In this document: piece by piece, positions 45,360 through 54,939 of the stretch | How positions within the stretch are numbered: the first letter of the stretch is position 1 | Layout: the number at the start of each line of letters is the position of its first letter | NCBI GenBank assembly: GCA_018715645.1 | Contig: DVLE01000084.1 | Coordinates: forward strand, 1 to 64,000 | Direction of reading: 5' to 3' | Length of the DNA stretch: 64,000 nucleotides | DNA from: Candidatus Merdisoma merdipullorum | Lineage (GTDB): Bacteria; Bacillota; Clostridia; Lachnospirales; Lachnospiraceae | Notes under the pieces: model-generated | Database searches by the model: none | What the model was told of the DNA's origin: nothing | What the model saw: only the letters and a program-made list of their open reading frames with translations | Position numbers and translations under genes: made by a program

Positions 45360-46874
45360 ATGTTGTATTATCTCGGAATCGATAACGGAGGGACGGCTAC
45401 CAAAGCGGCTGTCTTTGATGAAAACGGACGGGAGCTTGCCTGCGCCGGAACGGATACGGTCATGCTGGTTCCTGAGCCTGGATTTACGGAACGTGATATG
45501 GAGGAAATGTGGGAAGCCAACTGCCGGGTGATCCGCGAGGCGCTTGAAAAGGCGGGAGTCTCCGGGAAGGAGATTGCCTGCGTGGCAGTCTGCGGACACG
45601 GCAAAGGGCTGTATCTTTGGGGAAAGGACGGAAAACCTGTCCGGAACGGAATTATTTCTACAGATAACCGTGCCTTGAGCTATCCGCAGAAATGGAAGCA
45701 GGACGGAACGGAAGAAAAGGTGTTTGCGCGCTCCTGTCAGCATATCCTGAGCAGCCAGCCAGTCTCTCTGCTTGCCTGGCTGAAGGATCATGAGCCGGAG
45801 ACACTGGAAAGAACCCGCTGGATCTTTGCCTGCAAGGATTATGTCAGGTTCCGGCTGACCGGAGAGGCCTATGGAGAGCGTACGGATTATTCCGGCTGCA
45901 ATCTGGTCAATCTTCATACGGGGGAGTATGACGAGGAGCTTTTGGCGCTGTTCGGCCTTTCCGAATGCAGGGACAAGCTGCCGCCGCTCAGGCTTTCGAC
46001 GGATGTCTGCGGCCATGTCACCAGGGAGGCAGCAGAAAGGACCGGGCTGAAAGAGGGAACCCCCGTGGCCGGAGGAGCCTTTGATATTGACGCCTGCGCG
46101 CTGGCTGTGGGAATCACCGATGAGGAGCATCTGTGCATGATTGCAGGGACCTGGAGCATCAATGAGTATATTGCCAGAGAACCAGTGCTGGACGGAAGCG
46201 TCATGATGAATTCTTTTTACTGTCTGCCAGGTTATTATCTGGTGGAGGAGTGCAGTCCCACGTCGGCGGGCAACAACGAGTGGTTTGTGAAGACACTGCT
46301 GCCGGAGCTGCGTGAGGAATGCAGTAAGACAGGGAAAAGCATCTATGAATTGCTGAACGCCTGGGTGGAGGAGATTCCTGCGGAAGAACCCTGTCCTGTT
46401 TATCTGCCCTTTTTAATGGGAAGCAACGTGCATCCAAAGGCCGGCGGCAGCTTTGTGGGAATCAGTAACTATCATACCAGGAAGCACCTGCTGCGGAGTG
46501 TTTATGAGGGGGTAACCTTCTCGCACCGCTATCATCTGGAAAAGCTTCTGAAGACCAGAAAGGATGCGCCCAGGTCCATCCGGCTGGCGGGAGGGGCGGC
46601 CCGCTCCGCCGTGTGGACGCAGATGTTCGCGGATGTGATGAAGCTTCCAGTGGAATGCGTCGACGTTCGGGAGACGGGCGCCGCCGGCTGTGCCGTGATC
46701 TGTGCGGCGGCCTGCGGCGGTTCCGCGAATGTGGAGGAGGCCGTGAAGCGGATGTGCCGGGTGAAACCTCCGGTCTTTCCTGATCCGGCGAAGGCGGCAG
46801 TCTATGACAGGAAATACGAACGCTACTGCAGGACCATCGAGGCGCTTGATAAGGTGTGGGACGCTTACCCTTAA
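45360..46874 (+). CDS. FGGY-family carbohydrate kinase (xylulose-kinase-like)
   Basis: GIDNGGTATKAAVFD, GGAFDIDACALAVG, RLAGGAARSAVWTQMFADV. Confidence 0.92.
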   Translation: MLYYLGIDNGGTATKAAVFDENGRELACAGTDTVMLVPEPGFTERDMEEMWEANCRVIREALEKAGVSGKEIACVAVCGHGKGLYLWGKDGKPVRNGIISTDNRALSYPQKWKQDGTEEKVFARSCQHILSSQPVSLLAWLKDHEPETLERTRWIFACKDYVRFRLTGEAYGERTDYSGCNLVNLHTGEYDEELLALFGLSECRDKLPPLRLSTDVCGHVTREAAERTGLKEGTPVAGGAFDIDACALAVGITDEEHLCMIAGTWSINEYIAREPVLDGSVMMNSFYCLPGYYLVEECSPTSAGNNEWFVKTLLPELREECSKTGKSIYELLNAWVEEIPAEEPCPVYLPFLMGSNVHPKAGGSFVGISNYHTRKHLLRSVYEGVTFSHRYHLEKLLKTRKDAPRSIRLAGGAARSAVWTQMFADVMKLPVECVDVRETGAAGCAVICAAACGGSANVEEAVKRMCRVKPPVFPDPAKAAVYDRKYERYCRTIEALDKVWDAYP

Positions 46875-46889
46875 GTTTACAAGGAATAT

Positions 46890-46918
46890 TTGACGAATAC
46901 CCGTCTATGTGCTAAACT
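46890..46918 (+). promoter_or_regulatory. Promoter upstream of cobalamin riboswitch
   Basis: TTGACG (46890-46895), 17-nt spacer, TAAACT (46913-46918). Confidence 0.55.
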
Positions 46919-46939
46919 ATAGGGCGAAATCAGGATAAT

Positions 46940-47130
46940 AAGGAAAGCGGGAGAGTGCGCGCCGCAGGGCGCGAAAAAGGGAATCAGGTGAAAAACCTGA
47001 GCGATCCGGTCACTGTAAGCAGGAGATTCTGTCCGGGAGGCCATTGCGTGAAGTGCGTGAGAAGGCGGATGGAAGGAAGGCGTCGGTATGAGAAGCGACA
47101 TCGCCGGAAGCTGCGAGCCAGGAAACCTGC
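46940..47130 (+). ncRNA. Cobalamin (B12) riboswitch aptamer
   Basis: AAGGGAATCAGGTGAAAAACCTGAGCGATCCGGTCACTGTAAGCAGGAG and B12 box GAGCCAGGAAACCTGC, upstream of a B12 operon. Outer boundaries approximate. Confidence 0.9.
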
Positions 47131-47184
47131 TCTTTTGCTCTGTCTGGACAGGCTTCCGAGAAAAGCGGTTCCAAGGATGATTGT

Positions 47185-47219
47185 AGGGAGGGATCTGTCT
47201 TGTACAGCTCCCTCTTTTT
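47185..47219 (+). terminator. Riboswitch expression-platform terminator
   Basis: agggag…ctgt-cttgt-acag-ctccct followed by ctttttat. Confidence 0.7.
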
Positions 47220-47275
47220 ATGCCGTACCTGTACAGGCGGACATCCGACAGGCAGAGGACAGGGAAGGAACGAGT

Positions 47276-47974
47276 ATGTCAGAACAATTTTCAAGGACGG
47301 AGCTTCTTCTGGGAAAAGAAGCGATGGAAATTCTGAAGCGATCGAGAGTGGCGGTCTTTGGCATCGGCGGCGTAGGCGGCTATGTGGTGGAGGCGCTGGC
47401 CAGGAGCGGCGTGGGAGCCTTTGATTTGACGGATAAGGACAGGGTATGCCTGTCGAATCTGAACCGCCAGATTATCGCAACTCATAAGACTATCGGGAGA
47501 TATAAGACAGAGGTAATGCGGGAGCGGATCCTGGACATCAATCCGGAGGCAAAGGTATACACTCACGAGTGTTTTTTCCTGCCGGATACGAAGGAACAGT
47601 TTGATTTTTCCGAATATACCTATGTGGTGGATGCTGTGGATACCGTGACCGCCAAACTTTTGCTGGCGGAGCTGTCCAAGGAGGCGGGGGTTCCGATCAT
47701 CAGCAGCATGGGAGCCGGAAATAAGCTGAATCCTTTTCTGTTTGAGACTGCGGATATATATGAGACATCCGTCTGTCCGCTGGCCCGTGTTATGCGGCGT
47801 GAGCTGAAAAAGAGAGGTATTGAGCATTTGAAGGTGGTATATTCCAAGGAGAAGCCGATCCGGCCTTTGGAAGAAACTTCAGCTCCGGGCTCCACGGCCT
47901 TTGTGCCGTCGGTGGCCGGACTTCTGATAGCCAGCGAAGTCATCCGGGACTTGACAAAAGATGCCGGAAGATAA
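47276..47974 (+). CDS. tcdA: ThiF/E1-like protein, tRNA threonylcarbamoyladenosine dehydratase (TcdA-like)
   Basis: VFGIGGVGGYVVEALARSGVGAFDLTDKDRVCLSNLNRQI; ATG 47276. The ORF-track start (46955) runs through the riboswitch. Confidence 0.85.
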   Translation: MSEQFSRTELLLGKEAMEILKRSRVAVFGIGGVGGYVVEALARSGVGAFDLTDKDRVCLSNLNRQIIATHKTIGRYKTEVMRERILDINPEAKVYTHECFFLPDTKEQFDFSEYTYVVDAVDTVTAKLLLAELSKEAGVPIISSMGAGNKLNPFLFETADIYETSVCPLARVMRRELKKRGIEHLKVVYSKEKPIRPLEETSAPGSTAFVPSVAGLLIASEVIRDLTKDAGR

Positions 47975-47989
47975 AGGGAGAATGGAAAA

Positions 47990-48691
47990 ATGAAAGGGAA
48001 ATTGTATGGAATCGGCGTGGGACCGGGAGATCCGGAACTTCTTACGCTGAAAGCAAAGAGGATTCTGGACGCGGCGGATGTGATCGCGGTTCCGGTAAAA
48101 GAAAAGGGAGAGAAAAGCACGGCGCTGGAGATTATCCGCCCGGTTACGGAACTGGAAGGAAAAGAAATTCTGGAAGTGGTGTTCCGCATGGCGAGGGATG
48201 AAGGAGAGCGCAGGCGCTGCCGGGAGGCCGCCGCGGACCAGCTTGCAAAGCTTTTGGACCAGGGAAGGAACGTGGCGATGATCACTCTCGGCGACGTAGC
48301 GGTCTACAGTACCTATATGTATGTGAACCAATATGTGGCGGAGCGCGGCTATGAGACGGAGCTGATTCCGGGCATTCCTTCTTTCTGCAGCGGAGCTTCG
48401 GCGGCGGGACTGCCGCTCATGGAGGGAAATGAGTCGCTGGTAATCGTGCCTTCCGTGCGGGAGAGCGAAGCTCTGGAAAGGGCGATCGCGGATTTTGACA
48501 ATGTAGTGGTGATGAAGGCCGGCGGCAGCATCGGACGCATCGGAGAACTGCTTGACAAATATGAATGTCCCAGGGAATGCGCGTGTGTTTTGAGTTGTGT
48601 AGGGATGGAGGATGAATATATCGGACCTCTTAATCCGGAACGGGAGTACAGCTATTTTACAACCGTATTGATCAAGAAAAAGGGAAAGTGA
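47990..48691 (+). CDS. cbiL: Precorrin-2/cobalt-factor II C20-methyltransferase
   Basis: GIGVGPGDPELLTLKAKRIL, LGDVAVYSTY; position in cbi operon. Confidence 0.92.
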   Translation: MKGKLYGIGVGPGDPELLTLKAKRILDAADVIAVPVKEKGEKSTALEIIRPVTELEGKEILEVVFRMARDEGERRRCREAAADQLAKLLDQGRNVAMITLGDVAVYSTYMYVNQYVAERGYETELIPGIPSFCSGASAAGLPLMEGNESLVIVPSVRESEALERAIADFDNVVVMKAGGSIGRIGELLDKYECPRECACVLSCVGMEDEYIGPLNPEREYSYFTTVLIKKKGK

Positions 48692-48725
48692 ATTTCCGCA
48701 GAGCGGAAAGAGAGGAGTCGGAAGT

Positions 48726-49484
48726 ATGGTATCGTTTATTGGAGCAGGACCGGGAGATCCGGAGCTTTTGACGATTAAAGGAAAGAAACTGATTGACAGC
48801 GCGGATGTAATCATTTATGCGGGTTCTCTGGTGAACCCACAGGTTCTGGCGGACGCAAAGCCGGACGCAGTTATCTACAACAGCGCGGGCATGACGCTGG
48901 AAGAAGTGCTGGACGTTATGAAAGATGCGGAAAGCAAGGGGCTGAAAACAGTCCGGGTACACACGGGAGATCCGGCGGTATTTGGCGCCCACAGGGAGCA
49001 GATGGATGCTCTGGAGCGTATGGGAATCGAGTATGAGGTGATTCCGGGCGTCAGCTCTTTTCTTGCGACGGCAGCCGTTCTCAAAAAAGAATATACCCTT
49101 CCGGGCGTCAGCCAGACCGTGATCCTTACGAGGATGGAGGGCCGCACGCCTATGCCGGAGGGAGAGAAGCTTGCAGATTTGGCGAAGCATCATGCGACTA
49201 TGATCATTTTCCTGAGCATCGGCATGATCGAGGAGCTGGCGGAAACTCTGCGAAAGGAATACCGTCCGGATACGCCGGTGGCTGTGGTGTATAAGGCTAC
49301 CTGGGAGGATCAGAAGATTGTACGCGGTACACTTCGGGACATCGCGGAGAAGGTACGGGAGGCCGGGATCCGAAAGACGGCCCTGACCGTAGTCGGAGAT
49401 TTTCTGGGTGATGAGTATGAGCTGTCGAAGCTTTATGATAAGACTTTCACACATGAGTTCAGAAAGGGAGTAGAAAAGGCATGA
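48726..49484 (+). CDS. cbiF: Precorrin-4/cobalt-precorrin-4 C11-methyltransferase
   Basis: FIGAGPGDPELLTIKGKKLIDSADVIIYAGSLVNP, HTGDPAVFGAHREQMDAL. Confidence 0.94.
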   Translation: MVSFIGAGPGDPELLTIKGKKLIDSADVIIYAGSLVNPQVLADAKPDAVIYNSAGMTLEEVLDVMKDAESKGLKTVRVHTGDPAVFGAHREQMDALERMGIEYEVIPGVSSFLATAAVLKKEYTLPGVSQTVILTRMEGRTPMPEGEKLADLAKHHATMIIFLSIGMIEELAETLRKEYRPDTPVAVVYKATWEDQKIVRGTLRDIAEKVREAGIRKTALTVVGDFLGDEYELSKLYDKTFTHEFRKGVEKA

Positions 49485-50668
49485 GCATCCGGCTTGTCAG
49501 CATCAGTCATAAAACGGCGCCCCTGGAGATCCGGGAGCTTTTTGCCTTTACGGGAGAGCAGCAGCAGGAACTGATGCGCGCGCTGATCTCAGAGGGCGGA
49601 GCGGCGGAATGCGTAGTCATATCCACCTGCAACCGGACAGAGGTCTATACTTATTATTCGGATCAGGAGAATCAGAGAAAGAATCTGTTTACCCTTCAGC
49701 AGCAGCTTATTCTGCGGGAGGCCGGAGCCTCAGGGGATCCGAACGTGGCGGATTATCTGCGTTTTTATCAGGAGGAAAAGGCGGTCTGTCATCTGTTTTC
49801 CGTGGCGGCGGGGCTGGATTCCATGGTGGTCGGAGAGGATCAGATTCTTGGCCAGGTGAAGAAAGCGCAGGAGCAGGCCCAGGAGGCGGGAACTGCCGGA
49901 AAGTATCTGAATACGCTGTTCCGTTATGCCATCACCTGTTCCAAAAAAATCAAGACAGAGACGGATCTCTCAAAGACGGCAGTCTCTACCGCTACGCTGG
50001 CGGTCAAGGCGGCGGACGAGGCCCTTGGCGGCCTTGAGGGGAAGCGCGTGATGGTTATCGGCGGCACGGGCCAGATCGGGGGGATTGTGCTGAAGAATCT
50101 TTACAGCATGAAAGGGCTTCACATCTACAGCACGATTCGGAATGTAACCCTGACTCACGACGCCCATATCAAGAGTGAATCCAATACGCTGATTGACTAC
50201 AAGGACAGGTATGAATATCTGGATGATATGGACGTGGTAATCAGCGCTACAGCAAGTCCCCACTATACCCTGACCTGCGCGAAGGTAAAGGAGAGACTGA
50301 AAACAGACAAGCCAAGAGTCTTTGTGGATCTGGCGGTTCCCGTGGACATTGAGGAGAGCATCGCCGGACTCCCCAGGACCTTCTTTTACAATATGGATGA
50401 TTTTGAGGAGCTTGCAAGAGCCAACAACCAGGCAAAAAAGCAGGCGGTCCGTCAGGCCGGAGAGATCCTGGACGAGTATGAGGAAGACTTTATGCGCTGG
50501 ATGATTTTCCAGCAGGCCGTGCCTCAGATTCAGGAGACAAAGGCATGGCTTGAGGAGGAGGCCGAACGCAAAGGGCTGGACAGAGCCATAGACAAGCTGT
50601 TTTACCGGATTCGGGAAAACGCGGCCCCTGAGGAGCTGCGGGCATTTTTCCGCTGTATCCGGCCTTAG
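49481..50668 (+). CDS. hemA: Glutamyl-tRNA reductase
   Basis: ISHKTAPLEIRE, STCNRTEVY, VAAGLDSMVVGEDQILGQVK. Confidence 0.94.
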   Translation: MSIRLVSISHKTAPLEIRELFAFTGEQQQELMRALISEGGAAECVVISTCNRTEVYTYYSDQENQRKNLFTLQQQLILREAGASGDPNVADYLRFYQEEKAVCHLFSVAAGLDSMVVGEDQILGQVKKAQEQAQEAGTAGKYLNTLFRYAITCSKKIKTETDLSKTAVSTATLAVKAADEALGGLEGKRVMVIGGTGQIGGIVLKNLYSMKGLHIYSTIRNVTLTHDAHIKSESNTLIDYKDRYEYLDDMDVVISATASPHYTLTCAKVKERLKTDKPRVFVDLAVPVDIEESIAGLPRTFFYNMDDFEELARANNQAKKQAVRQAGEILDEYEEDFMRWMIFQQAVPQIQETKAWLEEEAERKGLDRAIDKLFYRIRENAAPEELRAFFRCIRP

Positions 50669-50737
50669 AGGAAGAAACCTGTAGTGGATGTCATCGGAAT
50701 CGCTTCAGACGAAGCGGGCGGAACAAAAGGAGAAAAA

Positions 50738-51472
50738 ATGGGAAAATTATACGTAGTGGGCTTTGGCCCAGGCGGCTATGAGCATATGACCGCCAAATGT
50801 ATCGACGTGATCGAGAAGGCGGATATTGTCACAGGATATACGACTTATGTGGAAATGCTGAAGGAGTTCTTCCCGGACAAAAAGTATCTGGCGACTCCGA
50901 TGATGCAGGAGGTGAAACGCTGCCGCATGGCGGTGGAGGAGGCCATGAAGGATCAGACGGTGGCGATGGTAAGCTCCGGCGACAGCGGCATATACGGCAT
51001 GGCCGGCATCATCTACCAGGTGGCTGAGGAAATGAACGCGGATATAGAGATTGAGACGGTTCCGGGAGTGACGGCGGCCAGCGCGGCAGCGTCTGTCCTG
51101 GGCGCCCCTCTGATGCATGATTTCGCGGTGATCAGTCTGAGCGATCTGATGACGCCGCTTGATCTGATTATGAAGCGGATTGACTGCGCGGGACAGGGAG
51201 ATCTGATCGTCTGCCTTTACAATCCAAAGAGTAAGAAGCGGACGGGTTATGTGGAGCAGGCAGCCGACATCCTGATGAAATACAGAGATAAGGATACGCC
51301 GGCAGGCATCGTGCGCCATGCAGGACGCAAGGGCGAGAGCAGCCGGATCACGACGCTGGAAAAGTTAAAGGATGAGGAAATCGATATGTTCAGCGTCGTA
51401 CTGATCGGAAATTCGCAGACCTATGTAAGCGGAGGGCGCATGATCACGCCGAGAGGCTATCGCCTGGGATGA
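50738..51472 (+). CDS. cbiH: Precorrin-3B/cobalt-factor III C17-methyltransferase
   Basis: VVGFGPGGYEHMTAKCIDVIEKADIVTGYTTY, SSGDSGIYGMAG; ATG 50738. Confidence 0.93.
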   Translation: MGKLYVVGFGPGGYEHMTAKCIDVIEKADIVTGYTTYVEMLKEFFPDKKYLATPMMQEVKRCRMAVEEAMKDQTVAMVSSGDSGIYGMAGIIYQVAEEMNADIEIETVPGVTAASAAASVLGAPLMHDFAVISLSDLMTPLDLIMKRIDCAGQGDLIVCLYNPKSKKRTGYVEQAADILMKYRDKDTPAGIVRHAGRKGESSRITTLEKLKDEEIDMFSVVLIGNSQTYVSGGRMITPRGYRLG

Positions 51473-51482
51473 GGGAGGAAAG

Positions 51483-53861
51483 ATGAAAATTCGGATAGGA
51501 ACCAGAAAAAGCAGGTTGGCCCTGATTCAGACGGATCTGGTGCGGCTGCGGATAGAAGCGGCATTTCCCGAAGTCGAGGTGGAGATCGTGGAAATGTCCA
51601 CAAAGGGAGACGAGCTTCTGGACCGTTCCCTGACTTCCTTTGGCGGGAAGGGAGTCTTTACCAGAGAGCTTGAGGAGGCGCTCCTGGAGGAGAAAATTGA
51701 TCTGGCCGTACACAGCGCCAAGGATATGCCGATGGAATTTCCGGAGGGCCTGTATATCGGGGCGGTACTTCCCAGGGCGGATGTCCGGGATGTGCTGGTG
51801 ACCAGAAGCGGCGTCCGTGCGGCAGATCTGGCGCCGGGCAGCATTGTGGGAACCAGCTCCCTGCGCCGGGAACTTCAGATAAAGGAACTCAATCCCATGG
51901 TGCAGATAAAGCTCCTGCGCGGCAATGTACAGACCAGGATACGGAAGCTTAAAGAGGGCGGGTATGACGCGATTCTTCTGGCTGCCGCAGGCCTTGAGCG
52001 CCTGGGAATCACAGAGGAAGAAGGAATCTGCCTGGAATACCTGGATCCGGAGGAATTTCTTCCGGCCGCCGGACAGGGAATTCTGGCGGTGGAGGCTAAG
52101 GAAGGCCGCCTGACGGAGATCCTTTCGGCCATCCATTGCCCGGAGGCGGCTCTTGAGCTGGAAGCAGAGAGAAGTTTTCTGAAGGCCATCGGCGGAAGCT
52201 GCAATGCTCCGGCCGCCGGTCTGTGCAGACTGGAAGAAGGAAGGCTTCATATGAAGGTCCTCTACGCGCCGGAGGGAACGAAACTTCGCCGGGCGGAAGA
52301 AAGCGATGAACCTGCGGCGGCCAGACGGCTTGGGGAAACCCTGGCCCGGAAAGTGAAACGGGGAAAGGTCTGGCTTCTGGGCGCAGGCCCAGGGGATATG
52401 GGGCTTTTGACGGAGAAGGCCCTTGCGGCTGTCCGTGCGGCGGACGTTCTCGTCTATGACAATCTGGCTTCCGCCGCCGTCTTAAACGAAGCGAGGCGGG
52501 ACGCGGAGCTTATCTATGCGGGAAAGCGGGCAGACAGGCATCATCTTCGCCAGGAGGAGACGAATGCTTTGCTGGTGGAAAAGGCCCTGGAAGGAAAGAA
52601 CGTGGCCCGTGTAAAGGGAGGCGATCCCTTTATCTTCGGACGGGGCGGCGAAGAAGCCCAGGAGCTTTTAAAGGCTGGCGTGGAGTTTGAGATCATTCCG
52701 GGGGTATCGTCCTCCTACGCGGCTCCGGCCTATGCGGGCATTCCCGTGACGCACAGGGATTACGCTTCCTCCTTTCATGTGATCACAGGTCATGAGAGCG
52801 CGTCGAAAGAGGGAACAGTCCTCGATTACGCTACCCTTGCCCGCGAGGAGGGAACTCTGGTGTTCCTGATGGGACTTCGGGGACTGCCCCGCATTGCTTC
52901 AGAGCTTATGAAAAACGGAAAAGATCCGAAGACGCCCGCGGCGGTGATTCAGGAAGGAACCACAGCCCGTCAGAGAACGGTATTCGGAACGCTTCAAAAT
53001 ATCGCGGACAGGGCGAAGGAGGCGGGCATTCAGACGCCGGCGATTACCCTGATAGGCGGCGTGGCAGCTCTGGGAGAGCAGCTTTCCTGGCGGGGAAAGG
53101 GAGCTTTGTCCGGCGTGCGGGTGCTGCTCACAGGCACGCCGTCCATGTGTGAGAAGCAGAAGCGTGTGCTGGAGGAGGATGGGGCAGAAGTGATTCCCTT
53201 CAGCCTGATCGATACCAGGGAACTTGAGGAGCCTGTGTTTCTTCAGGCCATGGAGGAGCTTTCTTCTTATACCTGGCTGGTCTTTACCAGCAGCAACGGT
53301 GTGGAGTTGTTTTTGAAGGCGCTGAAGAAGGAGAGAAAGGATATTCGGAAGCTTTCCGGGCTTCGCTTTGCTGTGATCGGAGAGGGAACGAAGATGGCTT
53401 TGGAGAATGCCGGCATCTATGCGGATTTTGTGCCGTCCCGGTATTCCAGCGAGGATATGGCAAGGGAATGGATTCCAGAGCTGACGCCTTCAGACCGGGT
53501 GCTTCTTCTGCGTGCCAGGGAAGCTTCGCAGAAGCTTCCTGAGGCTCTGGGGGAGGCAGGCATTCCCTGTACGGACGCGCCTCTCTATGAAACGGTGCGG
53601 GATGAGCGCAAGGCGGAAGAATTGAACCGCCTGCTGGCGGATGTGGATTATGTGACCTTTGCCAGCGCTTCGGCGGTGAAGGCTTTTGCCGCGTTTGTTC
53701 CTGAGCCGGAAAAGCTTCCGGCAAAGGCTGTCTGCATCGGACCGGTGACGGAAAAGGCTGCCGCGAAGGCCGGGATTCCCGTCTATGCCAGCGCGGTTGT
53801 CTATACGGCGGAGGGAATACGGGACGTACTGAGGAAGGACCGGAAATATGGAAGGATATAA
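51483..53861 (+). CDS. Trifunctional fusion: porphobilinogen deaminase (HemC) - uroporphyrinogen-III C-methyltransferase (CobA) - uroporphyrinogen-III synthase (HemD)
   Basis: HemC: KIRIGTRKSRLALIQTDLV, GGSCNAPAA; CobA: GAGPGDMGLLTEKAL…VKGGDPFIFGRGGEEAQ; HemD: LTGTPSMCEKQKRVLEEDGAEVIPFSLI…VFTSSNGVELF. Confidence 0.95.
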   Translation: MKIRIGTRKSRLALIQTDLVRLRIEAAFPEVEVEIVEMSTKGDELLDRSLTSFGGKGVFTRELEEALLEEKIDLAVHSAKDMPMEFPEGLYIGAVLPRADVRDVLVTRSGVRAADLAPGSIVGTSSLRRELQIKELNPMVQIKLLRGNVQTRIRKLKEGGYDAILLAAAGLERLGITEEEGICLEYLDPEEFLPAAGQGILAVEAKEGRLTEILSAIHCPEAALELEAERSFLKAIGGSCNAPAAGLCRLEEGRLHMKVLYAPEGTKLRRAEESDEPAAARRLGETLARKVKRGKVWLLGAGPGDMGLLTEKALAAVRAADVLVYDNLASAAVLNEARRDAELIYAGKRADRHHLRQEETNALLVEKALEGKNVARVKGGDPFIFGRGGEEAQELLKAGVEFEIIPGVSSSYAAPAYAGIPVTHRDYASSFHVITGHESASKEGTVLDYATLAREEGTLVFLMGLRGLPRIASELMKNGKDPKTPAAVIQEGTTARQRTVFGTLQNIADRAKEAGIQTPAITLIGGVAALGEQLSWRGKGALSGVRVLLTGTPSMCEKQKRVLEEDGAEVIPFSLIDTRELEEPVFLQAMEELSSYTWLVFTSSNGVELFLKALKKERKDIRKLSGLRFAVIGEGTKMALENAGIYADFVPSRYSSEDMAREWIPELTPSDRVLLLRAREASQKLPEALGEAGIPCTDAPLYETVRDERKAEELNRLLADVDYVTFASASAVKAFAAFVPEPEKLPAKAVCIGPVTEKAAAKAGIPVYASAVVYTAEGIRDVLRKDRKYGRI

Positions 53862-54939
53862 CAACGAGGAGGGCTTTCTTCACGGCGGCGATCTGGAAGG
53901 GATGGCCAGGAAGATTGGACGGAAGCCCTCGGAGCTTTTGGATTTTTCTGCGAACATCAATCCTCTTGGGATGCCTCCCGGCGTCCGGGAAGCCGTTGTG
54001 GAAAGTCTGGATGCCTCGCTGGCTTACCCGGATCCCTTCTGCAGAAGGCTAAGAGCGGCTCTGGCGGACCATACAGGCTGGAAGGAGGAGTACATTCTGT
54101 GCGGGAACGGGGGCGCAGATTTGATATACCGATTGGTATACGCCCTGCGTCCGAAAAAGGCTCTTGTGACGGCGCCGGCTTTCGCCGAGTATGAGGAAGC
54201 CCTGGCGCAGACAGGGACGGAGATTCTGTTTCATGAGCTGGGCGCGGAGTTTGCTGTGACGGAAGACTTTCTCTCCAGGCTGGAATCGGAGCTTGATCTG
54301 GTCTTTCTCTGTAATCCAAACAATCCCACAGGGCTTTTGACGGAAAAAAGGCTGGTGCGGGAGCTTCTTTTAAGAGCGAAAGAGCTTGGCATCCGGGTAT
54401 GTCTGGATGAGTGCTTTCTGGATTTTGTGCGGGACAGTCAGGCGTATTCAGCTGAGGAGTTTTTGGAGGAATATCCGAATCTGCTGATTCTGAAGTCTTT
54501 TACAAAGCTTTACGCGATTCCGGGACTGCGGCTTGGCTATGTGCTTTCGTCAGACCGGGAGCTTCTTAGGAGGATGCAGAAAGCCGGGCAGCCCTGGGCG
54601 GTGTCGGAGCCGGCTCAGGCAGCGGGAATCGCGGCGCTCAAGGCAGAGGGCTTTCAGAAAGATACGATTTCGCTCGTGGAGGCGGAGCGTGCGTTTTTAA
54701 AAAAGGCTCTGGAAGGGCTGGGCCTGCGGGTTCTGGACGGAAAGGCCAATTATCTGTGCTTTCGCGCGGCGGGGGACGCCTCGCTGGCGCAGAGGCTTCT
54801 TGGGGAAGGAATTTTGCTCCGCTCCTGCGGAAATTACCGGGGAATGGGGCAGGACTGGTACCGGACGGCGGTCCGTACCAGAAAGGAAAATGAGAGACTT
54901 TTGGAGGCGCTTGGAAAGGTGTGCGTGAAACATGAGTGA
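53848..54939 (+). CDS. cobD: Threonine-phosphate decarboxylase CobD (PLP-dependent)
   Basis: [13 protein letters not shown]…[37 protein letters not shown]. Confidence 0.9.
   Translation: MEGYNNEEGFLHGGDLEGMARKIGRKPSELLDFSANINPLGMPPGVREAVVESLDASLAYPDPFCRRLRAALADHTGWKEEYILCGNGGADLIYRLVYALRPKKALVTAPAFAEYEEALAQTGTEILFHELGAEFAVTEDFLSRLESELDLVFLCNPNNPTGLLTEKRLVRELLLRAKELGIRVCLDECFLDFVRDSQAYSAEEFLEEYPNLLILKSFTKLYAIPGLRLGYVLSSDRELLRRMQKAGQPWAVSEPAQAAGIAALKAEGFQKDTISLVEAERAFLKKALEGLGLRVLDGKANYLCFRAAGDASLAQRLLGEGILLRSCGNYRGMGQDWYRTAVRTRKENERLLEALGKVCVKHE

Noticed and set aside
46955-47275. Long N-terminal extension of the ThiF/TcdA ORF
   Set aside because: This stretch is the cobalamin riboswitch and its terminator; homologous coding starts at MSEQFSRTELLLG (47276).
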